From Chlorobium sp. (lineage in GTDB: Bacteria; Bacteroidota; Chlorobiia; Chlorobiales; Chlorobiaceae), in NCBI GenBank assembly GCA_005843825.1, contig SZXX01000048.1, positions 44,459 through 108,458 on the forward strand: 64,000 bases of DNA. Direction: 5' to 3'. This document shows, in pieces, positions 55,530 to 63,900 of this stretch. The notes under the pieces are model-generated. The model was not told where the DNA came from, searched no databases, and worked only from the letters and a program-made list of their open reading frames with translations. Made by a program: the position numbers and the translations under genes. How positions within the stretch are numbered: position 1 is the first letter of the stretch; every line of letters begins with the position of its first letter.

Positions 55530-56354
55530 ATGCAATTGATGAACTATTCCAACCAGCCATACAGTCCCGGGGGCTTTCAGGTTATACCCCCGGCGATTAA
55601 GACAATTATTTTTATTAACGTAGCGGTCTTTCTGCTGCAGCAATCCCCGTTCGGTGAAGCTCTTCTCACCCTCGGATCACTCTGGCCGGTCAGCTCCAGC
55701 AACTTCCGTATCTGGCAGCCGCTCACCTACATGTTTATCCATGGAGGAGGCACACACCTCTTCTTCAATATGTTTGCGCTCTGGATGTTCGGTGCTGAAA
55801 TTGAAAATTACTGGGGCACCCGGCAGTTCAACATCTATTATTTTGTCTGCGGCATAGGGGCCGCCCTGATCAACCTGCTGGCTACCATGGGCGACCCCTA
55901 TCCAACCGTTGGAGCTTCAGGGGCCATTTACGGCGTCCTGCTCGCGTTCGGCATGATGTTCCCCAACCGCTATATTTTCCTCTATTTCCTCTTTCCCGTC
56001 AAGGCAAAGTACTTTATAGCGGGCTATGCGCTTATCGAATTCTTCTCCGGTTTCGGCAGCCGCTCCATGGGCAGCGGCAGCAACATCGCCCATTTTGCAC
56101 ACCTTGGGGGAATGCTTATCGGCTTCATCTACATCTCCATCAGACGGGCCGAGTGGTCATTTTCGGGAATGACTGATAAAATCCGCTCCCTGGGAAAGCA
56201 GAAAAGCGGACCCCGCCTTTACCAGACAAAGAGTAAAGAGACTCCTGTTTCTGAAGATGAAATCAACGCCATCCTCGACAAAATTTCCGCACGGGGATAT
56301 GCATCATTAACTGCCGAAGAACGCCGCAAGCTCCTTAAAGCCGGCGGCAAATAA
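55530..56354 (+). CDS. Rhomboid family intramembrane serine protease
   Basis: Membrane protease of 274 residues with six hydrophobic segments. Catalytic Ser lies in VGASGAIYGVLLAFG and catalytic His in IAHFAHLGGMLIGF; the L1-loop and WR-type motif appear as 'WQPLTYMFIHGGGTHLFFNMFALWMFG'. A hydrophilic C-terminal tail (about 205-274) ends in 'VSEDEINAILDKISARGYASLTAEERRKLLKAGGK', a helical motif often found after bacterial rhomboid domains in the Bacteroidota/Chlorobiota. The substrate is unknown. Convergent with the RlmD-like gene, four bases between stops. Confidence 0.92.
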   Translation: MQLMNYSNQPYSPGGFQVIPPAIKTIIFINVAVFLLQQSPFGEALLTLGSLWPVSSSNFRIWQPLTYMFIHGGGTHLFFNMFALWMFGAEIENYWGTRQFNIYYFVCGIGAALINLLATMGDPYPTVGASGAIYGVLLAFGMMFPNRYIFLYFLFPVKAKYFIAGYALIEFFSGFGSRSMGSGSNIAHFAHLGGMLIGFIYISIRRAEWSFSGMTDKIRSLGKQKSGPRLYQTKSKETPVSEDEINAILDKISARGYASLTAEERRKLLKAGGK

Positions 56355-56358
56355 CTCT

Positions 56359-57807
56359 TCAATAGGAGCTCGTCCTCTCAAAGCATGCCACGCTTTCGAT
56401 ATGGCTGGTATGCGGGAACATGTCAACCGGCTGCACCGATAAAAGGGTGTAGCCGTGTGCGCATATCTCCTTGCCGTCGCGCGCAAGGCTGGCAGGGTTG
56501 CAGCTGACATAGACTATTCTCCTCGGCCTGAGCCGGATCATGGTGGCAAGCGCCTTCGGCTGCATCCCTGCCCTTGGAGGATCGGTAATAATCACCCCCG
56601 GATTATCATAGTGTTCAAGGGTTCCTAAGAGCGCCTGAAAATCCTTGAGGTCAACCTTGTAAAACTCCGCATTGGTAATGCCGTTCAGCAGTGCATTGGA
56701 GCGCGCATCGTTGATCGAGCTTTCTACCACTTCAAGCCCGATAATCTGTCGGCAGTGGTTTGCCAGATAGAGCGTTATGGTTCCTGTTCCGCAATAGAGG
56801 TCATAGACGGTATCTTCCGCCTTGAGGTCTCCAACAGCGAGAATGGCGTTGTAGAGCACCTCCGCCTGAGAAGAGTTGGTCTGGAAAAAAGAGTTAGCCG
56901 ATATCCTGAAATCATGGCTGCCAAGGCGCTCGGTAATATATCCGTCGCCGCTCAGCGTAAACTCCTCGTCGCCTGTTGCAACGGTGTTCAGGCGTGACGT
57001 CACATTATTCAGCACTGTCATTTTGACTCCATCCATCCCCGACTCAAGGTGCGCCCTGTATCGCTGCATGATATCTTCATCATACCACGAGGTGACAAGG
57101 TTGACCATCACCTCTTCACGGTTCTCGCTGAAGCGCACCACAAGATTGCGCAAATACCCGGTATGCGCTCTTGCCGAATAGGGCACAAGGGCATTGGCAA
57201 GCACAAACTCCCTGGTCAGCTTGAGCACCCTGTTCATCGATTCCTTGGCCAGATAGCAGTAGTCTATGTCAATTACCTTTTCAAAGTTGCCGGGCGTATG
57301 GAAGCCAAGGGCAAAATCCTTGGGTCGGTCAAGCTTCTCCATGGAAAGCTCTTCAGGCAGCAGATAGCGCATGTTTGAAAAGGAGAACTCGATCTTGTTG
57401 CGGTAGTGGAAAGGATCGGCACAGGCACTTACAGCTGTAACCGGAGGAGCGACAAAGTCTCCTAAATGCTCAAGGGCATCTTTTACCTTTTTCTGCTTGT
57501 ACTGCAGCTGAGCCTCATAGCGGATATGCATCAGCTTGCATCCACCACAAACGCCAAAATAGCTGCACAAAGGCTCGGTCCTGTCGGGCGATGGCTCAAG
57601 CACCTCAAGCACAAAAGCCTCGATATAGCGCTGCCTTACCTTTTTGATTTTAGCCGATACCAGGTCGCCTACAGCAAGCATCCCGCTGACCATAACGCCC
57701 ATGCCATTTTCAAGCCGTCCGAAACACTGATCTTTCTCCGCCTGATCAGTTATTCTCAACTCTATAATATCGTCTCTCTTTAATTTCGGTTGTTCAGTGA
57801 TATCCAT
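56359..57807 (-). CDS. rlmD: 23S rRNA (uracil-5-)-methyltransferase RlmD-type (RumA family)
   Basis: SAM-dependent m5U methyltransferase of 482 residues. It has an N-terminal TRAM domain (about 5-70), the [4Fe-4S] cysteine cluster 'CSYFGVCGGCKLMHIRYEAQLQYK', the class I methyltransferase core 'VYDLYCGTGTITLYLANH', 'VIITDPPRAGMQPKAL' and the nucleophile Cys in IVYVSCNPASLARD. The target (U1939, U747 or U54 of tRNA) cannot be told with certainty. The last conserved housekeeping gene before the accessory region. Confidence 0.88.
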   Translation of the reverse strand: MDITEQPKLKRDDIIELRITDQAEKDQCFGRLENGMGVMVSGMLAVGDLVSAKIKKVRQRYIEAFVLEVLEPSPDRTEPLCSYFGVCGGCKLMHIRYEAQLQYKQKKVKDALEHLGDFVAPPVTAVSACADPFHYRNKIEFSFSNMRYLLPEELSMEKLDRPKDFALGFHTPGNFEKVIDIDYCYLAKESMNRVLKLTREFVLANALVPYSARAHTGYLRNLVVRFSENREEVMVNLVTSWYDEDIMQRYRAHLESGMDGVKMTVLNNVTSRLNTVATGDEEFTLSGDGYITERLGSHDFRISANSFFQTNSSQAEVLYNAILAVGDLKAEDTVYDLYCGTGTITLYLANHCRQIIGLEVVESSINDARSNALLNGITNAEFYKVDLKDFQALLGTLEHYDNPGVIITDPPRAGMQPKALATMIRLRPRRIVYVSCNPASLARDGKEICAHGYTLLSVQPVDMFPHTSHIESVACFERTSSY

Positions 57808-58123
57808 AATACGTTGTATTTATATGCCTTAACCAGCTTATTGCCCCGCCGGGGTTAACAAATCCGCATTCAATTCAATTTAGACAGGTGCTAAAGTAAT
57901 AAAATAACTTCAGCCGAGCTATCTAAGCCAATGTAGACTCAATAATACTGGGTTGTTAGATGCGATTGAAGTATGCTCTTTATTGATAAGCTGTTACAGG
58001 CTCATGAGGCTAAAAAAGGCTGGAGAGGAGTGAGGGAGAAGTTGAAAAATTAATAACCTCACCCTGCAGGTTATAGAGAAAACACAGTCCACAAAAAAAC
58101 TCGTTAACCGGGGTGTTGGCAAA
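57808..58123. other. Non-coding stretch at the left edge of the accessory region
   Basis: About 316 bases without a full-length gene, between the rlmD promoter side and the stop of the tail-anchored protein gene. It is A+T-rich and contains one very short plus-strand reading frame (57973-58053), listed separately. No direct repeats, tRNA or integrase remnants were visible by eye, so a formal left boundary of the island cannot be set. Confidence 0.5.
57973..58053 (+). pseudogene. Possible gene remnant or microprotein (26 codons)
   Basis: ATG at 57973 reads a strongly basic helix-like peptide that begins MLFIDKLLQAHEAKKGWRG and ends in REKLKN before TAA at 58051. The codon use looks protein-like, and the peptide resembles the C-terminal tail of a larger protein more than a free-standing gene. 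No ribosome site is visible. It may be the 3' relic of a deleted gene. Confidence 0.25.
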
Positions 58124-58825
58124 TTAATGAGCGGATACTAGCGCCATATAGGCTGCCACAATAAGACCTCCGACAACCGCTCCAATTATTGCGATAATGA
58201 TTTGTCTATTTGTACTTGAGTCCTGGATTTTGCCTTGCTTAGAAATATATTCGGTAAGTGCCGGACTTGCAGTAAGAAGTTTCTTATGAAAACTTTTCAG
58301 GATTTCAACGTCTTTGATGAACCGGTCATATACTTCCCCGATGTTGTTCCCGATATCTTTTTTGGCGCGGTGTTCCCCGATATGTTCATTCAGCTCTTCA
58401 AGCTTAATGCGAATATCCCAGTATTCAGGGAGGATATCTTTTACAGCTTCGAGAGGAAATGCGTCCAGACTGTTTATAATTTTTTCTCTTAAAGACATTA
58501 CTGTTCCATCCAGCGCATCGAATGCTGCTCGATAAACATGCCCGATAGCTTTTTGAAGATTTATTTTACAATACTCAGGACCTGCCATATCTCCAATAAC
58601 GGACGGGTCCCTGCCAAACCGCTCAATGACAATTCTCATGAGATGATCAAAGGCATCTCGTAACTCTTTTATTGTTTGTAAGTTTGACCTGAAATCGGGA
58701 TCGACTTCTTCGGAGTATAAAATCAAAAGCTTTGCCTGCATATAGAGAGAAGCCAAGCTCTCCAACTGGGTTATCTCGTCCTCAGAAAAGCCCTTGGCTT
58801 TATCCCCCAGTGGCACTATTTCCAT
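58124..58825 (-). CDS. Unrecognised helical protein with C-terminal membrane anchor and an Rx4H motif
   Basis: Protein of 233 residues, not recognised. It is almost entirely helical and charged up to about residue 208, then has a single membrane helix at the C-terminus ('IIIAIIGAVVGGLIVAAYMALV'), so it would be tail-anchored with its bulk in the cytoplasm. Residues 55-64 read LRDAFDHLMR, giving R56-x4-H61, the spacing of the HEPN ribonuclease motif, followed by 'KAIGHVYRAAFDALDG'. That makes a HEPN-like helical bundle possible but unproven. It starts 13 bp after the small gene upstream and is probably cotranscribed. Confidence 0.75.
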   Translation of the reverse strand: MEIVPLGDKAKGFSEDEITQLESLASLYMQAKLLILYSEEVDPDFRSNLQTIKELRDAFDHLMRIVIERFGRDPSVIGDMAGPEYCKINLQKAIGHVYRAAFDALDGTVMSLREKIINSLDAFPLEAVKDILPEYWDIRIKLEELNEHIGEHRAKKDIGNNIGEVYDRFIKDVEILKSFHKKLLTASPALTEYISKQGKIQDSSTNRQIIIAIIGAVVGGLIVAAYMALVSAH

Positions 58826-58838
58826 TATATTTCAATAC

Positions 58839-59087
58839 TTAGTAAGGAAGTTTCATGCGCGTTACACGTTTTACTCGTTCATCATACTCCTGAGCAGTAT
58901 AGAAACGTCCCGTATTGATCCGTATAGACCCTCTGTTACAATCAGAATAAAGCGCTGTTTTCTCCCGATCAATATCGTCTGTGCTTGAAAACCCGCTATA
59001 GCTTCTGTTAATTATTTCTGCTAAGCAGTTTATATTAAGGCTTTTGCAGACAATATCTCGAGTTTTTTCCGATACTCGAATCGTCAT
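58839..59087 (-). CDS. Unrecognised small protein upstream of the tail-anchored protein
   Basis: Protein of 82 residues with a good ribosome site (GGAG five to six bases before the ATG at 59087). It opens TIRVSEKTRDIVCKSL, reminiscent of short DNA-binding antitoxin N-termini, has four scattered Cys, and ends with 'SIRINTGRFYTAQEYDERVKRVTRMKLPY', a basic helix type seen at the ends of small regulator-like proteins. I do not recognise a family with certainty. Size, order and spacing to the downstream gene allow an antitoxin/regulator plus effector pair, which is inference from layout. Confidence 0.7.
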   Translation of the reverse strand: MTIRVSEKTRDIVCKSLNINCLAEIINRSYSGFSSTDDIDREKTALYSDCNRGSIRINTGRFYTAQEYDERVKRVTRMKLPY

Positions 59088-59281
59088 GTTATCTCCGCTT
59101 ATTTTAGAACAAATCTTTATTTTGATTTTTAATTATTCTTAAACATCATCAAATAATATTAAAAATACAAAGAAAATAAGGTACTTATTTGATTCGCACG
59201 CCTGTACTTTTACGCAAAACGTCAGTAATATCTAAGCGATTTGTAATCTAAAGGTTGCGGACGGAATGAACAGGGAAGCTG

Positions 59282-60373
59282 TCAGTCGAGATGAACAGGC
59301 TGAATAAACTGACGACCAACAGTATAGGGCAGAAATTGTTTATGATGGAACCGCCCTATAATCAGGGCAGGATGAGTGCCGAATTTTTGTGCGAAGTTGA
59401 TGATATCCTTTTCTTTCAACGGTCCATACTGAAGTACCTCCTGCTCCTCTTCTTCAGAAAAAGTCCATCGCACAGCAAATGCATCAGCCTCGCGCTCTTT
59501 TGCCATATCGATATCGTTAAAGGCATCATCTTCTATTGATATGTATTTTTTGCCGTGCAGAAGAATATGACCGGCTTCATGAAAAAAGGTAAACCAGAAC
59601 CGGTCATTCTGTTTATACCGGGCTGACAGCTGAATCAGTGGGGTGTTATCGTTTATCCAGCGGGTTGAGCCGTGAACAGGGGCTTTCGGGAGACAAGGCG
59701 TATAGACAACCTTTACACCCGCATCGAGACAAAGCTGCTGAAGAAGCGGGAAAAAATCATCAGGATGCCCGGCCATTATCTTCTTGATGCTCTCAAGATT
59801 TGCTTTAAAGGTTTTTGCGCAGAAAGTTGGGGCGTCAAGCTTCATGGCCTCCAACTCGCCCTGTCGAAGCCATGCGGAAATCGCGTAAGGTTCACGGGAA
59901 TGGGCTAAAGATATTCGAAAACTGACTTTCAGCTTAAGGCCACAGTAATAGTCCTCCCAGGCCTGGTGAGAGGAAATTCCAAAAAAGAATAACAGTGCCT
60001 CAACTTTTTGTTCATGGTTTTCTGTTTTTGGCAGCCAACCTAGTTGAGTCATTTTCGCAGCGGGAAAAGAACCTGCCCATTTTACTCCTGAGACTAAAAC
60101 ATCCCGACGCTTCGCCCGTGCAACCGCCTCATCGTAGTTCTGCTGCCTTTTCAGCCAGAAATTCGCAGGGATTCCAAGGACTGATTCAAACTGCACCGCC
60201 ATATCGGGGGTAAGGGAGCTCTCTCCATTAATAACTTTAACAATGGTCTGCTCTGGTTTAGTAGTGCGCACCGCAAATTCTTTCTGGCTCATGCCCAGCT
60301 CTTCCAGCTTCTCCTTCAAAGTCACCCCTGGATGGGTTACCGTTTGCGGGATATATTCATTACGCTTCGTCAT
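59282..60373 (-). CDS. higA: HigA-type antitoxin fused to an ImmA/IrrE-like metallopeptidase domain
   Basis: From the ATG at 60373 (363 aa): residues about 10-75 are an HTH-XRE domain of the HigA type ('HPGVTLKEKLEELGMSQKEFAVRTTKPEQTIVKVINGESSLTPDMAVQFESVLGI'); the C-terminal half is an ImmA/IrrE-like zinc protease with HEAGH in WFTFFHEAGHILLHGKK and the third ligand region 'KEREADAFAVRW'. The HTH part would repress the operon and neutralise the toxin; the protease part could degrade a regulator or the antitoxin itself. It starts two bases after the toxin stop, with GAGGG upstream. Confidence 0.88.
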   Translation of the reverse strand: MTKRNEYIPQTVTHPGVTLKEKLEELGMSQKEFAVRTTKPEQTIVKVINGESSLTPDMAVQFESVLGIPANFWLKRQQNYDEAVARAKRRDVLVSGVKWAGSFPAAKMTQLGWLPKTENHEQKVEALLFFFGISSHQAWEDYYCGLKLKVSFRISLAHSREPYAISAWLRQGELEAMKLDAPTFCAKTFKANLESIKKIMAGHPDDFFPLLQQLCLDAGVKVVYTPCLPKAPVHGSTRWINDNTPLIQLSARYKQNDRFWFTFFHEAGHILLHGKKYISIEDDAFNDIDMAKEREADAFAVRWTFSEEEEQEVLQYGPLKEKDIINFAQKFGTHPALIIGRFHHKQFLPYTVGRQFIQPVHLD

Positions 60374-60375
60374 GT

Positions 60376-60717
60376 TCAACCCTCTTTGTGATAGTTCACA
60401 ATTTCAACAATTTCTACACCCTTTATTTCAAGCCAAATGTACTGTGCGTGCTCGTTTGCAGGAATCGGGTTCTCATGGGGCTCGAAAATCAACCGGTAAG
60501 GTTGGTCAAGATCACATGCCCATTGGCCTTTACGATTTTCTCTCATTTCATGGTAGTGGCCCGGAAGGTGGCGGACATCTTCAAGAGTTTCAGCAGCTCT
60601 CAGGTCATCGAGACGTTGCTTGAATAACTCTGCTCTTCTCGCCCCAAGTTTACGCACCGCCGAACGATCATCATTTGCATATTTCTTCAGATCTTTACCC
60701 GCAAATGAAATGTTCAT
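60376..60717 (-). CDS. higB: HigB-type (RelE superfamily) toxin
   Basis: Toxin of 113 residues from the ATG at 60717. It shows the HigB/RelE-like pattern: basic N-terminal helices ('KDLKKYANDDRSAVRKLGARRAELFKQRLDDLRAAETLEDVRHLPGHYHEMRENRKGQWACDLDQPYRLIFEP') and a C-terminal 'WLEIKGVEIVEIVNYHK'. Such proteins cut ribosome-bound mRNA. Toxin first, antitoxin second is the HigBA order. A TTG one codon upstream is also open. TATAAT lies 35 bp upstream within a palindrome. Confidence 0.86.
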   Translation of the reverse strand: MNISFAGKDLKKYANDDRSAVRKLGARRAELFKQRLDDLRAAETLEDVRHLPGHYHEMRENRKGQWACDLDQPYRLIFEPHENPIPANEHAQYIWLEIKGVEIVEIVNYHKEG

Positions 60718-60735
60718 CAATAATTTAATAAAACT

Positions 60736-60765
60736 ATGAACACTTACTATTCATTATAATATGAA
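60736..60765 (-). promoter_or_regulatory. Probable higBA promoter and operator
   Basis: TTCATTATAATATGAA (60750-60765) is an inverted repeat with TTCAT/ATGAA arms centred on a TATAAT that reads as the -10 on the minus strand. A further ATGAA arm at 60736-60740 pairs with the same TTCAT. Repressor-sized half-sites overlapping the -10 box 35 bp upstream of the toxin ATG fit autoregulation by the HigA HTH domain. Confidence 0.5.
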
Positions 60766-60796
60766 AAGAATTAGGATACTTTTAAGTTTTTTTGAT

Positions 60797-60855
60797 CCGT
60801 GAGAGTGCTTCTGCCACATTCAGCAGTGACTCACGGCCAGTATTTCCTGCTGAAT
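60797..60855. repeat. Two overlapping, mutually exclusive hairpins
   Basis: Hairpin A: CCGTGAG (60797-60803) with CTCACGG (60830-60836), extended by an inner CTTCTG/CAGCAG pairing with one mismatch. Hairpin B: ATTCAGCAG (60818-60826) with CTGCTGAAT (60847-60855). The CAGCAG segment is shared, so only one can form at a time. Neither strand gives a terminating T run. It lies between the helicase stop and higB, both on the minus strand. Confidence 0.55.
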
Positions 60856-60959
60856 CTGACTGTATTGTATGGGGCTTGAGGGAATTGCAAAGCTTACAGA
60901 TCAGTGGTAGTTCGCCAAACTAAACCTACGCAAGAAGCAAATGATTACACAAATTTTAT

Positions 60960-63900
60960 TCATTCGATATCGAGATATTCCTCACTTTCTATAAGTGCAG
61001 AACTTACGACCGCTCGCTCTTCGTCAATAACCATGGGCTCTGATATCGGCTCTACAGTGTCTGGAGTATAGAGGCTTTCTTCCATCCATGATTCACTATA
61101 CGAATATTCGGGCTTCCAGGTTTTTCGGAGATTTTCAAGAAACCCTATAAGTTTTTCAGCTTCCTCTCTCGGTGTTCTAAACCAATCCGTTGACCAAATT
61201 CTCCAAATGCGATCCCGCCATCCAAGGGATTCTAAAATTTCTTGACGGATACGATCACGATCTCTCACGGACAATGCTGAGTGATACGTTGCTCCATCGC
61301 ACTCAATCGCCGCCAAATAAGAACCAGGCATATCCGGGTTTTTCACGGCTATATCTATACTATAGCCTGCAACACCAAGTTGTGGGGTTACCTCATACCC
61401 TTTGTTACGAAGTAAATCAATCACCGCGATTTCAAAATCACTATCAGGCTCTCTGCCTGTTTGGTCTGCAGATGTTAGGAGTCCCGTTCTAATATATTCA
61501 AGATAATTTCTGAGCGCCTTTGTCCCTTCAGGTGTAGAATAATCCATTACAATATCTTCGGGCTTCATAGAAGTGTATATGGTAATTGACTTTTTAGCCC
61601 GAGTAAATAAAACGTTAAGACGACGCCACCCACCCTGTTTACTGATGGGCCCAAAGTTTTGCCTAACAACTTTTGACCCATGTGGCCTACCAAAAGTAGT
61701 AGAGATAATAATTGCATCTCGCTCGTCACCTTGAACATTTTCAAGGTTTTTTACGAATAATGATTGGCCCTCTGCGCTCCATTTTTCTCGGTATAAGACG
61801 GCACTTTCGTCATCAGTTAAGCGCTGTTCTAAAAGCTCTGCAATAAGGTCTCTCTGCTTCATGTTCAGTGTTACAACACCTAATGAATCGTTAGGTCTCT
61901 GTATTATATGATCGACAACAGCATCGACAACACGTCGAGCTTCACGTATATTGGTTTGATTTTCATAGGTTGCATCTGACAGATAGACAGCCCGAACCCC
62001 TAATTTGCTCCCTTGATCATAAGGGGAAGGAAAGACAATTAAATCGTCACCGTACCAGTTGTGATTAGAAAAAGCAATTAAGGAGTGATGCTGAGAGCGG
62101 TAATGCCATTTCAATAAACGGGTAGGGCGGAAATGAGAAGTACAAATATCCAAAATGCTCTCAGCATCTGTAATTGTAAACTCTTCATCCGTTGAAACGG
62201 TTTGATTCCTTGCCGCAAAAAATGAGGTTGGCGGCAACTGCTTAGGGTCTCCAACAATCACAAGTTGGCCTCCACGAGCTATAGCCCCGATAGCTTCTTC
62301 AGGCTTTAACTGTGAGGCCTCATCCATAATTACGATGTCAAATTTAATAGCGCCAGGGGTCAAAAACTGAGCTACTGCCTGTGGGCCCATCATAAAACAT
62401 GGCTTCAATCCTTGGATTGCCTTCCCTGCTTTCAACAATATCTTCCGCACGGGCATCCGTGGACGTTGTTGCGGAATGAGTAGATTCAATAACGACATTT
62501 CTGTTTTATCGTCTACTCGAACACCGTTGCTGCCTCTTGGCAAGTATGCTCTAATTAAACAATCAACGGCAATTTCACGGCCACGTAATTTAATGATTTC
62601 CTTATCGAGACGCCGAAAGTCAGCAATGATCTGATTATGCTTCAGACCAGTAAACCCACCTAATTCAGGTTTAGTCTGAAAAATTTTACGAACAATCGTT
62701 GAATAGGTACAGTATGCATAGTCATTTGATAAATCTGCTGCATCTAATTGCTTGGACTCAAGCAATATTAAAAAGTTTACTAGACCGATTTGGTCTGCCT
62801 CTTTTCTACGCGCAACGTATAATGACCAAGGGATGAGGAGGTGGGCATCTTGAATTGCCCCGTCTAATCGCTTATAGAGTGATTGAGCAAAAACAGATAA
62901 ATCATCTTCAATTTTCACTCCCAACCATGTGGTTTGATCAAAAGAACCAAAACTCTTCAGATCGGCCTCAAACTTTGCAAGTGCGACTAATCCTGCGTCA
63001 ATATTTTCAAATGCAGTTTTGATTTCTTTAGCGATCTCTATTGGGTGCTTACTGCGTAAAGCTTCCTGAATGAAAGGGAAGAGATTGAGCTGATCAATTG
63101 ACTGTCCAAACTTGAGGACATCAAAAGCATCAGCAATATCCGTGTTAACACCTGCAAAAAAATCACCCAATAAATTTTTGACCTCCGTATTTCGGCTAAT
63201 TTCAAGCTCAAGCTCTCGTCTCTCTAAAGCCGCCTCACAACTCATTACAAAATCTGCATATAAAGACTCGTCCCTTGCTGCATTGTTTATGAAGTCAATT
63301 ATTGGATTCATTTCACGAATAAATGACTTTACCTTATCAAAAGTCGGTTCAAGTAGATTGCCGTCAGCAAACTCATGATGTCGACGCAACTCAGAATTGA
63401 TTACACCAAATGCATGATTAAAGGAATCAAGTTCAATTTTTAGCACCATAAACTCGCGCTTTAAGAGCTTAGGCTGACTGACAGCTATTTCAACATAGTT
63501 TTCGCCCTTTGATATAAAACTTTCTGCCGCGCTCAATACCAATCCATTCCACTTAGCAAGCGAAATAAACCCGTCCAATGATATTGGGTCATCGGGGGGA
63601 TCGATACCCAAGAACTCCTTCCATCCTGTATCAGTTTTCCACTTTTGCTCCAACTGGAACATTTCGATTATTTTCTCTAACTGAGCGAGTCTGTTTTTCC
63701 CTTGCATCTTCACTTTATTTCGCTGTAAAGACTTATGTAAGGAAACGGCAGAGCGCCACTGACTTTGAAAAACTCTATACCAACGATCACCTTCTCGTAA
63801 AGTCAAAATTGCTTTTTTAATATTCTCACCAGAAGGGAGGTTATCAATATAGAGCGACTCCTCTATTTCCGCTCGAAAAGCTATCCACTTGCTTTGCAAG

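Noticed and set aside
60856..60959. Possible integron attC site between the hairpins and the helicase stop
   Set aside because: No GTTRRRY core or matching R/L box pairs could be found, and no integron integrase is in view.
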